Shown: one piece after another, positions 1 through 6,636 of the stretch
How positions within the stretch are numbered: the first letter of the stretch is position 1
How the letters are laid out: each line of letters starts with the position of its first letter
Assembly (NCBI GenBank): GCA_002083475.1
Contig: LWDI01000109.1
Span: 951 to 17,268 of the forward strand
Length of the DNA: 16,318 nt
Source of the DNA: Proteobacteria bacterium SG_bin5
Lineage (GTDB): Bacteria > Pseudomonadota > Alphaproteobacteria > Sphingomonadales > Sphingomonadaceae
Reading direction: 5' to 3'
Program-made: the position numbers and the translations under genes
The notes under the pieces: model-generated
Database searches by the model: none
Told to the model about the DNA's origin: nothing
The model's input: the letters and a program-made list of their open reading frames with translations, nothing else

Positions 1-447
1 CCGGTGCCGGTGATGGGGCTGATCGAGCTGATCCGCGGCCTTGCCACCAGCGACGCGACGGTGGCGGCGGTGGAAAGCTTCGGCCGGACGCTCGGCAAGG
101 AGATCGTCCATGCGAACGACGCGCCGGGGTTCATCGTCAACCGCGTGCTGATGCCGATGCTGAACGAAGCGTGTTTCGCGCTCGGCGAGGGCGTGGCGAG
201 CGTGCGCGACATCGACACCGCCTGTCGCCTCGGGCTCAACCACCCGATGGGGCCGCTGACGCTCGCCGATTTCATCGGGCTCGATACGTGCTTGGAGATC
301 ACGCGGGTGCTGTTCACCGGCACCGGCGATCCCAAATTCCGCCCGGCGCCCTTGCTCGTGAAATATGTCGAGGCGGGCTGGTTGGGGCGCAAGACGGGCC
401 GGGGGTTCTATGATTATTCGGGCGCCGAGCCGGTGCCGACGCGGTAA
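1..447 (+). CDS. 3-hydroxyacyl-CoA (3-hydroxybutyryl-CoA) dehydrogenase, C-terminal part, 5' truncated by window edge
   Basis: The frame is open from base 1 to TAA at 445-447, giving 148 visible residues; the Rossmann NAD-binding half lies off the left edge. The visible part is the helical C-terminal domain of the 3-hydroxyacyl-CoA dehydrogenase family. It has the family signatures PGFIVNRVLMPMLNEA, HPMGPLTLADFIGLD and, near the end, GRKTGRGFYDY. The family oxidises (S)-3-hydroxyacyl-CoA to 3-oxoacyl-CoA with NAD in fatty-acid, butanoate or phenylacetate metabolism. The single-domain length and the GRGFYDY ending fit the short Hbd/PaaH type rather than the FadB fusion. Hbd and PaaH cannot be told apart without the upstream genes. 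A composite repeat starts 4 bases after the stop codon. Confidence 0.9.
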   Translation, partial: PVPVMGLIELIRGLATSDATVAAVESFGRTLGKEIVHANDAPGFIVNRVLMPMLNEACFALGEGVASVRDIDTACRLGLNHPMGPLTLADFIGLDTCLEITRVLFTGTGDPKFRPAPLLVKYVEAGWLGRKTGRGFYDYSGAEPVPTR

Positions 448-451
448 TTTC

Positions 452-765
452 GTTCACGCGGAGGCGCGGAGGCGCTTTGGCTTTTTCGTGGTGCGAGAGC
501 CACGGGGTTCGCGCAGAGGCGCGGAGATCGCAGAGGACGCCGGGTGATTAGCCGCGCGCAGCGTCCTTAGCCGAGAAGCGTCGCCCCGGCGAAAGCCGGG
601 GCCTTTTGCAACCGGGGCGCGACATTGGCCTGAGGCCCCGGCTTTCGCCGGGGCGACGCTCTTCATGGAGGGGAGGCGCTTCATCCTTCGCCTCCCTTCC
701 TCTGCGTTCTCTGCGCCTCTGCGCGAACAAAAACCTTCTTCCTACTCCGCGCCTCCGCGCGAACC
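452..765. repeat. Composite nested inverted-repeat element, copy 1 (GC-rich class)
   Basis: This 314-bp element fills the gap between the dehydrogenase stop and the MerR gene stop. The left arm carries two copies of a degenerate unit built from 8-bp steps (GGTTCACG CGGAGGCG CGGAG): 452-472 and 506-526. The right arm carries the same units inverted at 702-728 and 745-765. In the middle are two inverted 27-bp cores, 577-603 and 634-660. Each core holds a perfect hairpin, CCCCGGC-GAAA-GCCGGGG, preceded by GTCG. The element ends 3 bases from the TGA of the regulator gene (769-771) and starts 4 bases from the TAA at 445-447. It encodes no believable protein. The cores resemble REP/BIME sequences. 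Confidence 0.88.
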
Positions 766-768
766 AAA

Positions 769-1137
769 TCACCCCGCCCGCATCGCCGCTTGGATGAAGC
801 GGAAGACTTCGGCGTCGAAGCCGGGGTCGGCCTGGCCCTCCCATTCCTCGATCCGCGCATACATCTGCCCGGTGCTCTCGATCATCGCCGGGGTCGCGAC
901 CTTCATGAAGGGCTCCATCAACGCGCGCCACTCGCCGACGAACGCCTGCGCCTGGGGACTCGCGGGATCGAGCGGGAGCGCGGCCTTGATCCGCGCGCCC
1001 AGATCCTTCCATTTGCCGGCCAAGTCGCCGGCATAGTCGGCGTCGAGCTGGGCGCCGGTCGCGGCGAAATCGGCCTTGGCCTCGGGGCTCAGATAGCGGT
1101 CGGTCACCGCTTGCCATTTTTCCTTTTCGGTCGTCAT
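769..1137 (-). CDS. Putative internally initiated TipAS-like ligand-binding domain (short isoform)
   Basis: Within the MerR/TipA-like gene, in frame, the ATG at 1135-1137 (Met131) is preceded by GAGGAG at 1146-1151 with an 8-base gap, far better than anything ahead of the full-length start. Translation from here gives 122 residues (MTTEKEKW to the shared stop), which is exactly the ligand-domain half without the DNA-binding domain. In Streptomyces tipA it is established that a short TipAS product is made from an in-frame internal start and outnumbers full-length TipAL. By analogy this gene may make both forms, with the short form acting as a ligand sink. That is inference from the ribosome site and the domain boundary. 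Confidence 0.5.
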   Translation of the reverse strand: MTTEKEKWQAVTDRYLSPEAKADFAATGAQLDADYAGDLAGKWKDLGARIKAALPLDPASPQAQAFVGEWRALMEPFMKVATPAMIESTGQMYARIEEWEGQADPGFDAEVFRFIQAAMRAG

Positions 1138-1527
1138 CGTCGCATCTCCTCGGCGAATGAGCGAGCAAAAGGTCGCGGCGTCGATCGGCTCGCCGCGATC
1201 GAGGCGGGACAAGGTCTGGCGCAAGACGGTGCGCATCGCGCCGAGCGCGGCCGCCTTGGCATCGAGTTCTTCCAATTGCAGCGCGAGCAGGGCGCGCAAA
1301 TCGACCGGGCGGCGATCGAACAGCGCCTTGATCCGCGCGAGACTGAGCCCCGCGCGCTTGAGCGCGAGCAGCTGGTGGAGCCGCTCGAGCTCGCCCGCGC
1401 CATAGCAGCGCCGCCCGCTCTGGGTCCGCAACGGGCGCACCAGCCCGCGCGCCTCGTAAAAGCGCAAGGCGCGCGCGCTGAGCCCGGTGCGGCGGGCGAC
1501 TTCGGCGATATCGAGCGGGGTCGTCAT
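769..1527 (-). CDS. MerR-family transcriptional regulator with TipAS-like ligand domain
   Basis: A 252-residue protein. Residues 5-70 are a MerR-type winged helix (DIAEVARRTGLSARALRFYE, then RCYGAGELERL). A helical linker follows to about residue 110. Residues 131-252 resemble the TipAS antibiotic-recognition domain (SPQAQAFVGEWRALMEPF, then a YARIEEW stretch). The family binds dyads in stretched-spacer promoters and switches them on when ligand is bound. I chose the ATG at 1525-1527 because the helix-turn-helix starts there; a longer frame upstream would read into repeat DNA. No Shine-Dalgarno precedes this ATG, and a promoter-like dyad lies only 10-40 bases upstream, so a leaderless mRNA is likely. 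The C-terminal domain has no cysteine, so covalent thiopeptide capture as in Streptomyces TipA is not expected. An internal start at residue 131 is listed separately. Confidence 0.85.
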   Translation of the reverse strand: MTTPLDIAEVARRTGLSARALRFYEARGLVRPLRTQSGRRCYGAGELERLHQLLALKRAGLSLARIKALFDRRPVDLRALLALQLEELDAKAAALGAMRTVLRQTLSRLDRGEPIDAATFCSLIRRGDATMTTEKEKWQAVTDRYLSPEAKADFAATGAQLDADYAGDLAGKWKDLGARIKAALPLDPASPQAQAFVGEWRALMEPFMKVATPAMIESTGQMYARIEEWEGQADPGFDAEVFRFIQAAMRAG

Positions 1528-1535
1528 GCCGGGGG

Positions 1536-1566
1536 GTGTAGCGGTTGACGTTGGGGCAGCTTCAAG
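1536..1566 (-). promoter_or_regulatory. Putative promoter and MerR-type dyad upstream of the regulator gene
   Basis: On the minus strand TTGAAG (1565-1560) is followed after about 17-18 bases by GCTACA/CTACAC (1542-1536), a weak -35/-10 pair. An imperfect dyad, GTTGACG (1544-1550) facing CTTCAAG (1560-1566), covers the spacer, as MerR-family operators do. Start of transcription would fall within a few bases of the ATG at 1527, which agrees with the lack of a ribosome site. This suggests autoregulation but is inferred from sequence only. Confidence 0.35.
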
Positions 1567-1576
1567 GGTTTTTTGG

Positions 1577-1929
1577 GGTTCACGCGGAGACGCGGAGACG
1601 CGGCGAAGGATTTTGTTCACGCGGAGGCGCGGAGGCTAGGCTTCCTCGGCCAGCTCTTGCAGCCATGGGGTTCGCGCAGAGGCGCAGAGGACGCAGAGGA
1701 CGCCGCGTTCAATATTGCACGGCACGCTCTTTAGCCAAAAAGCGTCGCCCCGGCGAAGCCGGGGCCTCGAGCCAATGGCGCACCCCGCGTGCGAAAGGCC
1801 CCGGCTTTCGCCGGGGCGACGCTCCTATCAGAGAAGCGCGTCGCGCCGGAAACGCCTCCGCGCCTCCCGCTTCCTTCTCCGCGCCTCCGCGCGAAAAAAC
1901 TTCTTCTTTGCCGCGCCTCCGCGCGAACC
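1577..1929. repeat. Composite nested inverted-repeat element, copy 2 (GC-rich class)
   Basis: This is a 353-bp relative of the element at 452-765. Three left-arm units (1577-1597, 1615-1635, 1669-1690) share the 8-bp step CGGAGNCG. They are mirrored by right-arm units around 1853-1867, 1877-1895 and 1911-1929. The inverted cores lie at 1741-1766 and 1797-1823. The left core has lost one A, so its hairpin is CCCCGGC-GAA-GCCGGGG; the right core keeps the four-base loop. The right edge is 2 bases from the nucleoside transporter stop codon (1932-1934). The left edge is about 10 bases beyond the regulator dyad, so the element separates the transporter gene from the regulator promoter. Confidence 0.88.
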
Positions 1930-1931
1930 AA

Positions 1932-3173
1932 TCAACCGATCAACAACCCCGCCAAAGCCGCCGACATCAGATTGGCCAAGGTCCCCGCGAGCAGCGCGCG
2001 CAAGCCCAGCCGCGCGATCACCGGGCGCTGGTTCGGCGCCAGGCTTCCCGCCGATGCCATCTGGATCGCGATCGAGCTGAAATTGGCGAAGCCGCACAAG
2101 GCAAAGGTCACGATCGCGGTCGAGCGTGGCGAGAGGCCGGTCGTGCGCCCCAATTCGGCGAAGGCGACGAATTCGTTGAGCACGATCTTGGTGCCGAGCA
2201 GCCCACCCGCCGCGCCCGCCTCGCCCCAGGGCACGCCCATCAGCCAGGCGACGGGGGCGAGCAGCTGGCCGAGCAGCCCTTGGAAACTCAACCCCGGATA
2301 GCCGACCAGCGCGCCGAGCCCCCCCAAAATGCCGTTCGCCAAGGCGACCAGCGACACGAACGCCAGCACCATCGCCGCGACCGCGACCGCGATCCGCACG
2401 CCCGTCTGCGCGCCCATCGCCGCCGCCATGATGACGTTCGCCGGCCGCTCCTCGGCCTCGGCGAGTTCGACCGCGCGGATCGTCTCGTCCTCGCCCGCCA
2501 GTTCACCGCGCGCGTCGGGCATGATCAGCTTCGCCATCAGCAGCCCGCCCGGCGCCGACATGAACGAGGCGGCGAGCAGATAGGGGAGCGCGCTCGGCCC
2601 GAGCAGCGCCGCATAAGCCGCCAGAATCGTCCCCGCGACGCCGGCCATCCCGACCGACATCACCGCGAACATCTGCGCCGGGGTAAGGTCCGCCAGATAG
2701 GGGCGGATCACCAGCGGCGCCTCGCTTTGGCCAACGAAGATGTTGGCGGCCGCGCACAGGCTTTCGACCTTGGAGACGCCGATCACCCGCTCGATCGCGC
2801 CGCCGATCAGCCGCACCACCAATTGCATGATCCGCAAATGATAAAGCACCGAGACGAGCGCGGCGAAGAAGATGATGACGGGCAGCGACGAAATGGCGAA
2901 GGCGACGCCGAAGCGCGGATCGGTCGCGAGCGGGCCGAAGATCACTTTGGTGCCCTCGCCCGCATAGCCGAGCAGCGCCGCGACCCCGCTCGCCAGCCCC
3001 TGGATCGCCGCGCGCCCGGCGGGAACGTAAAGCACCAGCACCGCGAGCCCCGCCTGGAGCGCGAACGCCGCCCCCACCACGCGCAGCCGAATCGCGCGGC
3101 GATCGGCGGAGAACAGGAGCGCGACCAGCAGAATCAAGAGGATGCCGGCCAGGCCGATCAATTGGCGGTTCAA
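1932..3173 (-). CDS. NupC-like concentrative nucleoside transporter (CNT family)
   Basis: An integral inner-membrane protein of 413 residues, the usual length for bacterial CNT carriers, which import nucleosides with H+ or Na+. Three family signatures are visible in order: GQSEAPLVIRPYL near the middle, then NEFVAFAEL and CGFANFSSIAIQ in the C-terminal third. These glutamates and polar residues form the nucleoside and cation site in known CNT structures. Hydrophobic helices run through most of the protein, beginning at LIGLAGILLILLVALLF. The frame is open upstream to 3281, but that extension is arginine-rich and atypical. I place the start at TTG (3171-3173), just before the first helix and with GGGG about 6 bases upstream; the exact start is uncertain. 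Substrate preference cannot be read from sequence. Confidence 0.88.
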   Translation of the reverse strand: MNRQLIGLAGILLILLVALLFSADRRAIRLRVVGAAFALQAGLAVLVLYVPAGRAAIQGLASGVAALLGYAGEGTKVIFGPLATDPRFGVAFAISSLPVIIFFAALVSVLYHLRIMQLVVRLIGGAIERVIGVSKVESLCAAANIFVGQSEAPLVIRPYLADLTPAQMFAVMSVGMAGVAGTILAAYAALLGPSALPYLLAASFMSAPGGLLMAKLIMPDARGELAGEDETIRAVELAEAEERPANVIMAAAMGAQTGVRIAVAVAAMVLAFVSLVALANGILGGLGALVGYPGLSFQGLLGQLLAPVAWLMGVPWGEAGAAGGLLGTKIVLNEFVAFAELGRTTGLSPRSTAIVTFALCGFANFSSIAIQMASAGSLAPNQRPVIARLGLRALLAGTLANLMSAALAGLLIG

Positions 3174-3289
3174 GGAATGCCCCGGGTGCTCGAAAAAAAG
3201 TCGCGCGCACCATACACGCGGCGCCCGGCGACGCCAGCACCGGCATGAACGCGCCGCCGCCGCGCCGTGCCGTTCGTTCAAAAATCGCT

Positions 3290-3319
3290 CGTCGCCCCGG
3301 CTTTGGGGCCGGGGCGACG
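3290..3319. terminator. Perfect 12-bp inverted repeat between SCP2 gene and transporter gene (solo REP-like hairpin)
   Basis: CGTCGCCCCGGC (3290-3301) pairs perfectly with GCCGGGGCGACG (3308-3319) around the loop TTTGGG. It lies downstream of the SCP2 gene (stop at 3361) and upstream of the transporter gene. It shares the GTCGCCCCGGC half with the cores of the composite elements, so it may be a solitary, rearranged member of that family. No T-run follows it, so intrinsic termination is uncertain; it may instead stabilise the mRNA 3' end. Confidence 0.5.
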
Positions 3320-3360
3320 TCGATGGGGTCGCGAGGAAAGCGCTCGAAGAGCGACCCCGC

Positions 3361-3669
3361 TCAGCCCGCGAGCTTGAGCTTCGACGTCACCTGCTGGAGC
3401 TGCATCGCGACCCCCATGTCGCCCGATACCTTGAGCTTGCCGAGCATGAAGGCGGTGGTCGCGCTCAGCTCGCCCTTGGCGAGTTTCTTGAAATTGTCGA
3501 AGGTGATGCGGATCACCGCGTCGGCCGCTCGATCGTCATTGCTCACCGCGCCGGCGACGCCGTCGAGCAGGATGACGCCGGTATCGCCGAAATCGAATTT
3601 CACCGTCTTGCCCGGCAGCCAGGCGCCGCCTTCGCTCATGATTCGCGTCACTTCCGCCAGATCGGCCAT
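3361..3669 (-). CDS. SCP2 sterol-binding domain protein
   Basis: A 102-residue protein that is one SCP2-like domain: GKTVKFDFGDTGVILLDG, then DAVIRITFDNFKKLAKGELSATTAFMLGKLKVSGDMGVAMQL. This last stretch, with the GKLKVSGD turn and following helix, is the family hallmark. SCP2 domains bind lipids or acyl-CoA in a hydrophobic tunnel; small bacterial single-domain forms are cytosolic and often lie near fatty-acid oxidation genes, such as the acyl-CoA dehydrogenase gene at the left edge here. There is no signal peptide. The ATG at 3667-3669 follows AAGGGAG by about 5 bases. The gene diverges from the one starting at 3777, so the 107 bases between them should hold both promoters. The exact ligand is unknown. 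Confidence 0.85.
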   Translation of the reverse strand: MADLAEVTRIMSEGGAWLPGKTVKFDFGDTGVILLDGVAGAVSNDDRAADAVIRITFDNFKKLAKGELSATTAFMLGKLKVSGDMGVAMQLQQVTSKLKLAG

Positions 3670-3723
3670 CGCGCTCCCTTTCGTGCGTCGCCGCGCAAGC
3701 TGCCCGAGCCGCGCGCCAAGTCA

Positions 3724-3747
3724 AGCCGTGGACCGAGCCGTGGACTG
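3724..3747 (+). repeat. Tandem 12-bp direct repeat in the divergent promoter region
   Basis: AGCCGTGGAC(C/T)G occurs twice head to tail (3724-3735 and 3736-3747) inside the 107-bp gap between the SCP2 gene and the divergent gene at 3777. One base differs. A duplicated operator half-site or a chance slippage duplication are both possible. A small palindrome, ACTG-TCGG-CAGT, overlaps its right end. Confidence 0.5.
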
Positions 3748-3776
3748 TCGGCAGTCGATATGCCACTAATCGACGC

Positions 3777-4394
3777 ATGACGAGCGCGATCATCTGGGGC
3801 GCGGCGGCGCTGGCCTATCTCGGCTTTCGCGGCTGGTACGATAATTGGCGCGGGCCGCTGCGCGCCGACGAGATCGAGGCGCTGCTCGCGCGGGTCGACA
3901 AGGGCGCGGCGGGCAACGAGACCGCGCGCGCGGCGATCCGCGCTTTTCTGGAGGCCGATGACGGGCGCGAGTTCGTGATGTTCAACATCGTCAAGACGAC
4001 GCGCGACTTGGTGGCAGATCCGCTCGGCGGCCCGGACAAGCCGGGGATCGAATTGCTCAACCGTTATGCGCGCCATTTTATCCGCGTGCTGGTGCGGCGC
4101 GGCGGGCATCCGCTGATCGTGCGCCGCAAGATCGGCGGCTATGTCGATAGCTGGGCGGTCGGCGACGATCCGGGCTGGAGCGTGATCGGCTTGATGCGCT
4201 ATCGCAGCCGCCGCGACATGATGTTGCTCGCGCTCGATCCGGTGTTCGCCAAACATCATCCCGACAAATTGGCGGGAACGCTCGCCACCTTCAGCTTCCC
4301 GACCGCGCCGCAATTGAGCCTGGCGCTCGGCCCGCGCGCCTCGGTCGCGCTGATCCTGGCGCTGGTGGCGGCGCTGGTGGATCTTTGGGTTTAG
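3777..4394 (+). CDS. Uncharacterised membrane-anchored protein
   Basis: A 205-residue protein that I cannot assign to a named family. It starts with a short hydrophobic stretch (AIIWGAAALAYLGF, residues 4-17) and ends with another (SVALILALVAALVDLWV). The part between is soluble, about 150 residues. It contains FVMFNIVKTTRDLVADP, a glycine-histidine stretch RRGGHPLIVRRKIGGYVDSW, and GLMRYRSRRDMMLLALDPVFAKHH. The alternation of strands and helices, with short MFNIVK and GLMRYRSR strands, recalls dimeric alpha/beta barrel (DUF1330/EthD-like) folds, but this is only an impression. The ATG at 3777 has no clear ribosome site, so a leaderless message is possible. It is followed by a five-stem repeat and faces the DUF4345-like gene. 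Confidence 0.8.
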   Translation: MTSAIIWGAAALAYLGFRGWYDNWRGPLRADEIEALLARVDKGAAGNETARAAIRAFLEADDGREFVMFNIVKTTRDLVADPLGGPDKPGIELLNRYARHFIRVLVRRGGHPLIVRRKIGGYVDSWAVGDDPGWSVIGLMRYRSRRDMMLLALDPVFAKHHPDKLAGTLATFSFPTAPQLSLALGPRASVALILALVAALVDLWV

Positions 4395-4419
4395 CGCGCC
4401 ATGGTTCGGCAGAGTAACT

Positions 4420-4539
4420 CCTCCCCCAGCGGGGGAGGGGGACCATTCGCGTAGCGAATGGTGGAGGGGTGACGCCCTCTATCTGCCGGGGACACCCCTC
4501 CGTCAGCGCTGCGCGCTGCCACCTCCCCTTACAGGGGAG
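4420..4539. repeat. Five-stem palindromic element, copy 1
   Basis: A 120-bp element filling the gap between two convergent genes. It has stem A, CCTCCCCC/GGGGGAGG (4420-4438); stem B, CCATTCGC-GTA-GCGAATGG (4443-4461); a central stem C, GGAGGGGTG (4463-4471) with CACCCCTCC (4493-4501); stem B', CAGCGC-TGC-GCGCTG (4504-4518); and stem A', CTCCCCT-TAC-AGGGGAG (4523-4539). The same order of stems occurs at 9725-9863 with different sequences. It may act as a bidirectional 3'-end structure for the two flanking genes, but has no T-run. Confidence 0.85.
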
Positions 4540-4551
4540 CAACATATCGTG

Positions 4552-4929
4552 CTACAGGCGCCTTAATCCCGCCCGCGCGATCGCGATCCCCATGAACAGC
4601 GCCGCCTCGACCATCATCGGCGGCACGATCGCCCGGTCGCCGGTCAGCGCGAAGGTGTAGAGCCGCCCGGCGAAAGCGAGCGCGAGCAGCAGCATCGGCA
4701 GCAGCGCGAGCGTCCGGTCGCCGCGCCACGCCGCGCCCAACGCGCCCACGCCCCAAGCCGCGAAGAAGCCGCCCAAATCGGCGCGCAAGGTCGCCGCGGC
4801 GAGCGGGGTCGGCGCGACCGGCCCCAGCGCCGCGCTCAACCGCGGCAGATCGAACCAGGCGAGCCCCCACAGCACGACCGCGAGCGCCCCCGCCAGCCCC
4901 AGAAAAACGCGCGCGGCGGAACGAGCCAT
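4552..4929 (-). CDS. Small four-helix membrane protein, DUF4345-like
   Basis: A 125-residue, very hydrophobic protein with about four membrane helices: residues 6-27, 44-65, 70-90 and 100-120. The second is preceded by TLRADLGGFFAAWG, which resembles the RADLG-type motif typical of DUF4345 and related small membrane proteins. No function is established for that family. The start is the ATG at 4927-4929, because GGGAGGTG lies 5 bases ahead of it; the frame is open nine codons further upstream, but without such a site. It diverges from the sulfatase gene with 68 bases between the two starts. The DUF4345 label is from memory of the motif and is tentative. Confidence 0.72.
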   Translation of the reverse strand: MARSAARVFLGLAGALAVVLWGLAWFDLPRLSAALGPVAPTPLAAATLRADLGGFFAAWGVGALGAAWRGDRTLALLPMLLLALAFAGRLYTFALTGDRAIVPPMMVEAALFMGIAIARAGLRRL

Positions 4930-4946
4930 GGTCACCTCCCGATAAA

Positions 4947-4975
4947 CTATTTGCATTCCACGTGCCGCTTGGCAA
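4947..4975 (-). promoter_or_regulatory. Putative sigma-70-type promoter for the DUF4345-like gene
   Basis: On the minus strand TTGCCA (4975-4970) is followed after exactly 17 bases by AAATAG (4952-4947). The ATG is 18 bases further on with a strong ribosome site between. The box spacing is ideal, but the -10 match is only fair. The same gap must also drive the divergent sulfatase gene. Confidence 0.35.
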
Positions 4976-4997
4976 GCTGACGCTGAAGGAGGCAGCG

Positions 4998-6635
4998 ATG
5001 CGGCGACTCTGGATCGGGCTCGCGCTGGTGGCCGTGCTGGCGGTGGCGGGCTATGCGGTGTTCGAGCGGTACAAGCTCTACCTCCCCGGCATCATCGCGC
5101 GCTGGCGCGATCCGATCGCGGCGAACCGCCCGGTCGTCTGGGCGCCGGGGCCGCGCACGCCCCCCGCCGGCAAGCGCCCGCCCAACATCGTCCTCATCGT
5201 CGCCGATGATCTGGGGCATAACGACATCACCTTCTATGGCGGTGGCGTCGCGGGGGGCGCGGTGCCGACCCCGGCGATCGATTCGATCGGGCGCGACGGC
5301 GCGAGCGTCGCGATCGGCTATGCGGCGAACGCGACGTGCAGCCCCTCGCGCGCGGCGATCCTCACCGGGCGTTACCCGACGCGCTTCGGCTTCGAATTCA
5401 CCGCCGTCCCCGTCGCCTTCGCGCGCGCGGTGAGCCGGGTCGAGCGGCATGACGACGGCCGCCCGCCGGTGATCTTCCACGAAGAGCGCACCCAGGGGTT
5501 GATCGATTATCCGCTGATGGGGGTGCCGCCTTCGGAACGCACGCTCGCCGAGCTGCTCAAAGGCGCCGGCTATCATACGATGCAGATCGGCAAATGGCAT
5601 TTGGGCGAGGCGAAGCCGCTCCAGCCGCGCGCGCAAGGGTTCGACGAGGCGCTCGGTTTCTTGGCCGGCGGCGGGATGTACGCGCCCGAGGATTCGCCCG
5701 ACGTGGTCAACGCCAAATTGCCCTGGGACCCGATCGATCGCTTCCTCTGGCCGAACCTGCCCTATGCGGTGCAATGGAATGGCGGCCAGCGCTTCGCGCC
5801 CAAGGGACATTTGACCGATTATTTCACGGACCAAGCCGTGGCGGCGATCGAGGCCAATCGCAACCGGCCCTTTTTCCTGTATCTGGCGTATAACGCCCCG
5901 CACACCCCGCTCCAGGCGACGCGCGCCGATTATGACGCGCTGCCGCAAATCAAGGACCCGGTGCAGCGGGTGTATGGCGCGATGATCCGCCAGCTCGATC
6001 GCGGCATTGGCCGCGTGCTCGCGACGCTGAAGGCGCGGGGCCTCGACGAGAATACGCTCGTCATCTTCACCAGCGACAATGGCGGCGCCTGGTATACCGG
6101 CATCCGCGAGTCGAACGCGCCCTTCCGGGGCTATAAGGCGACCTATTTCGAAGGCGGCCTGCGCGTGCCCTTTTTCCTGCGCTGGCCGGGAAAGATCGCG
6201 CCCGGCGCGCGGCTGCCGGGGCCGGCGCATCATCTCGATATCTTCGCGACCGCCGCAGCCGCCGCCGGCGTGCCGCTGCCGACCGATCGCCCGCTCGACG
6301 GGGTGAGCTTGCTGGCGCGGCGCGCGCCCTCGCGCACGCTCTTCTGGCGCTCGGGCGAGACCAAGGCGGTGCGCGCGGGCGATTGGAAGCTGCAAATCGC
6401 CGCGCGCCCGAACAAGGCCTGGCTCTATGATCTGGCGCATGACCCGACCGAACGCCGTAATCTCGCTTCAGCCGACCCCGCGCGCGTCGCCGCGCTGCGC
6501 GCCTTGATCGCCGCGCATGACCGCGCGCAGGGCAAGCCGCTCTGGCCGGCGCTGATCGAGGCGCCGGTGCGGATCGACGTGCCGCTCAACGCGCCGTGGA
6601 AGCCGGGGCAGGAATATGTCTATTGGTCGAACTGA
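4998..6635 (+). CDS. Type I sulfatase (formylglycine-dependent arylsulfatase family), exported or membrane-anchored
   Basis: A 545-residue enzyme that hydrolyses sulfate esters. It shows NIVLIVADDLG (residues 63-73, metal-binding Asp70-Asp71), then CSPSRAAILTGRY, where Cys114 is the residue converted to formylglycine by a maturase. MQIGKWHLG follows at about 190-200 with the catalytic lysine and histidine, then a PHTPL stretch and FTSDNGG with the last metal ligands. Residues 4-21 form a hydrophobic signal or anchor helix (LWIGLALVAVLAVAGYAVF), so it probably acts in the periplasm. I chose the ATG at 4998 because AAGGAGG lies 5 bases upstream; a frame start at 4962 lacks this. No maturase gene is visible nearby. 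The natural substrate cannot be told from sequence. Confidence 0.93.
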   Translation: MRRLWIGLALVAVLAVAGYAVFERYKLYLPGIIARWRDPIAANRPVVWAPGPRTPPAGKRPPNIVLIVADDLGHNDITFYGGGVAGGAVPTPAIDSIGRDGASVAIGYAANATCSPSRAAILTGRYPTRFGFEFTAVPVAFARAVSRVERHDDGRPPVIFHEERTQGLIDYPLMGVPPSERTLAELLKGAGYHTMQIGKWHLGEAKPLQPRAQGFDEALGFLAGGGMYAPEDSPDVVNAKLPWDPIDRFLWPNLPYAVQWNGGQRFAPKGHLTDYFTDQAVAAIEANRNRPFFLYLAYNAPHTPLQATRADYDALPQIKDPVQRVYGAMIRQLDRGIGRVLATLKARGLDENTLVIFTSDNGGAWYTGIRESNAPFRGYKATYFEGGLRVPFFLRWPGKIAPGARLPGPAHHLDIFATAAAAAGVPLPTDRPLDGVSLLARRAPSRTLFWRSGETKAVRAGDWKLQIAARPNKAWLYDLAHDPTERRNLASADPARVAALRALIAAHDRAQGKPLWPALIEAPVRIDVPLNAPWKPGQEYVYWSN

Positions 6636-6636
6636 G

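Noticed and set aside
452..765. Composite repeat as a complete insertion sequence
   Set aside because: No transposase frame fits within it, and no clear target duplication could be seen; it can only be a non-autonomous element.
1577..1929. The short periodic repeats as a CRISPR array
   Set aside because: The period is about 8 bp, there are no unique spacers of 30-40 bp, the arms are inverted around a core, and no cas gene is present.
1545..3248. A 567-codon plus-strand open frame across composite repeat 2 and the transporter gene
   Set aside because: Its start is in repeat DNA and the rest is antisense to the transporter; the Arg/His/Asp-rich sequence is not protein-like.
3174..3281. N-terminal extension of the nucleoside transporter up to base 3281
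   Set aside because: The extra 36 residues are Arg/Cys-rich and unlike the family start; the first membrane helix starts just after the TTG at 3173.
4947..6440. A 497-codon minus-strand open frame inside the sulfatase gene
   Set aside because: Antisense to a gene with complete sulfatase motifs; no recognisable domain.
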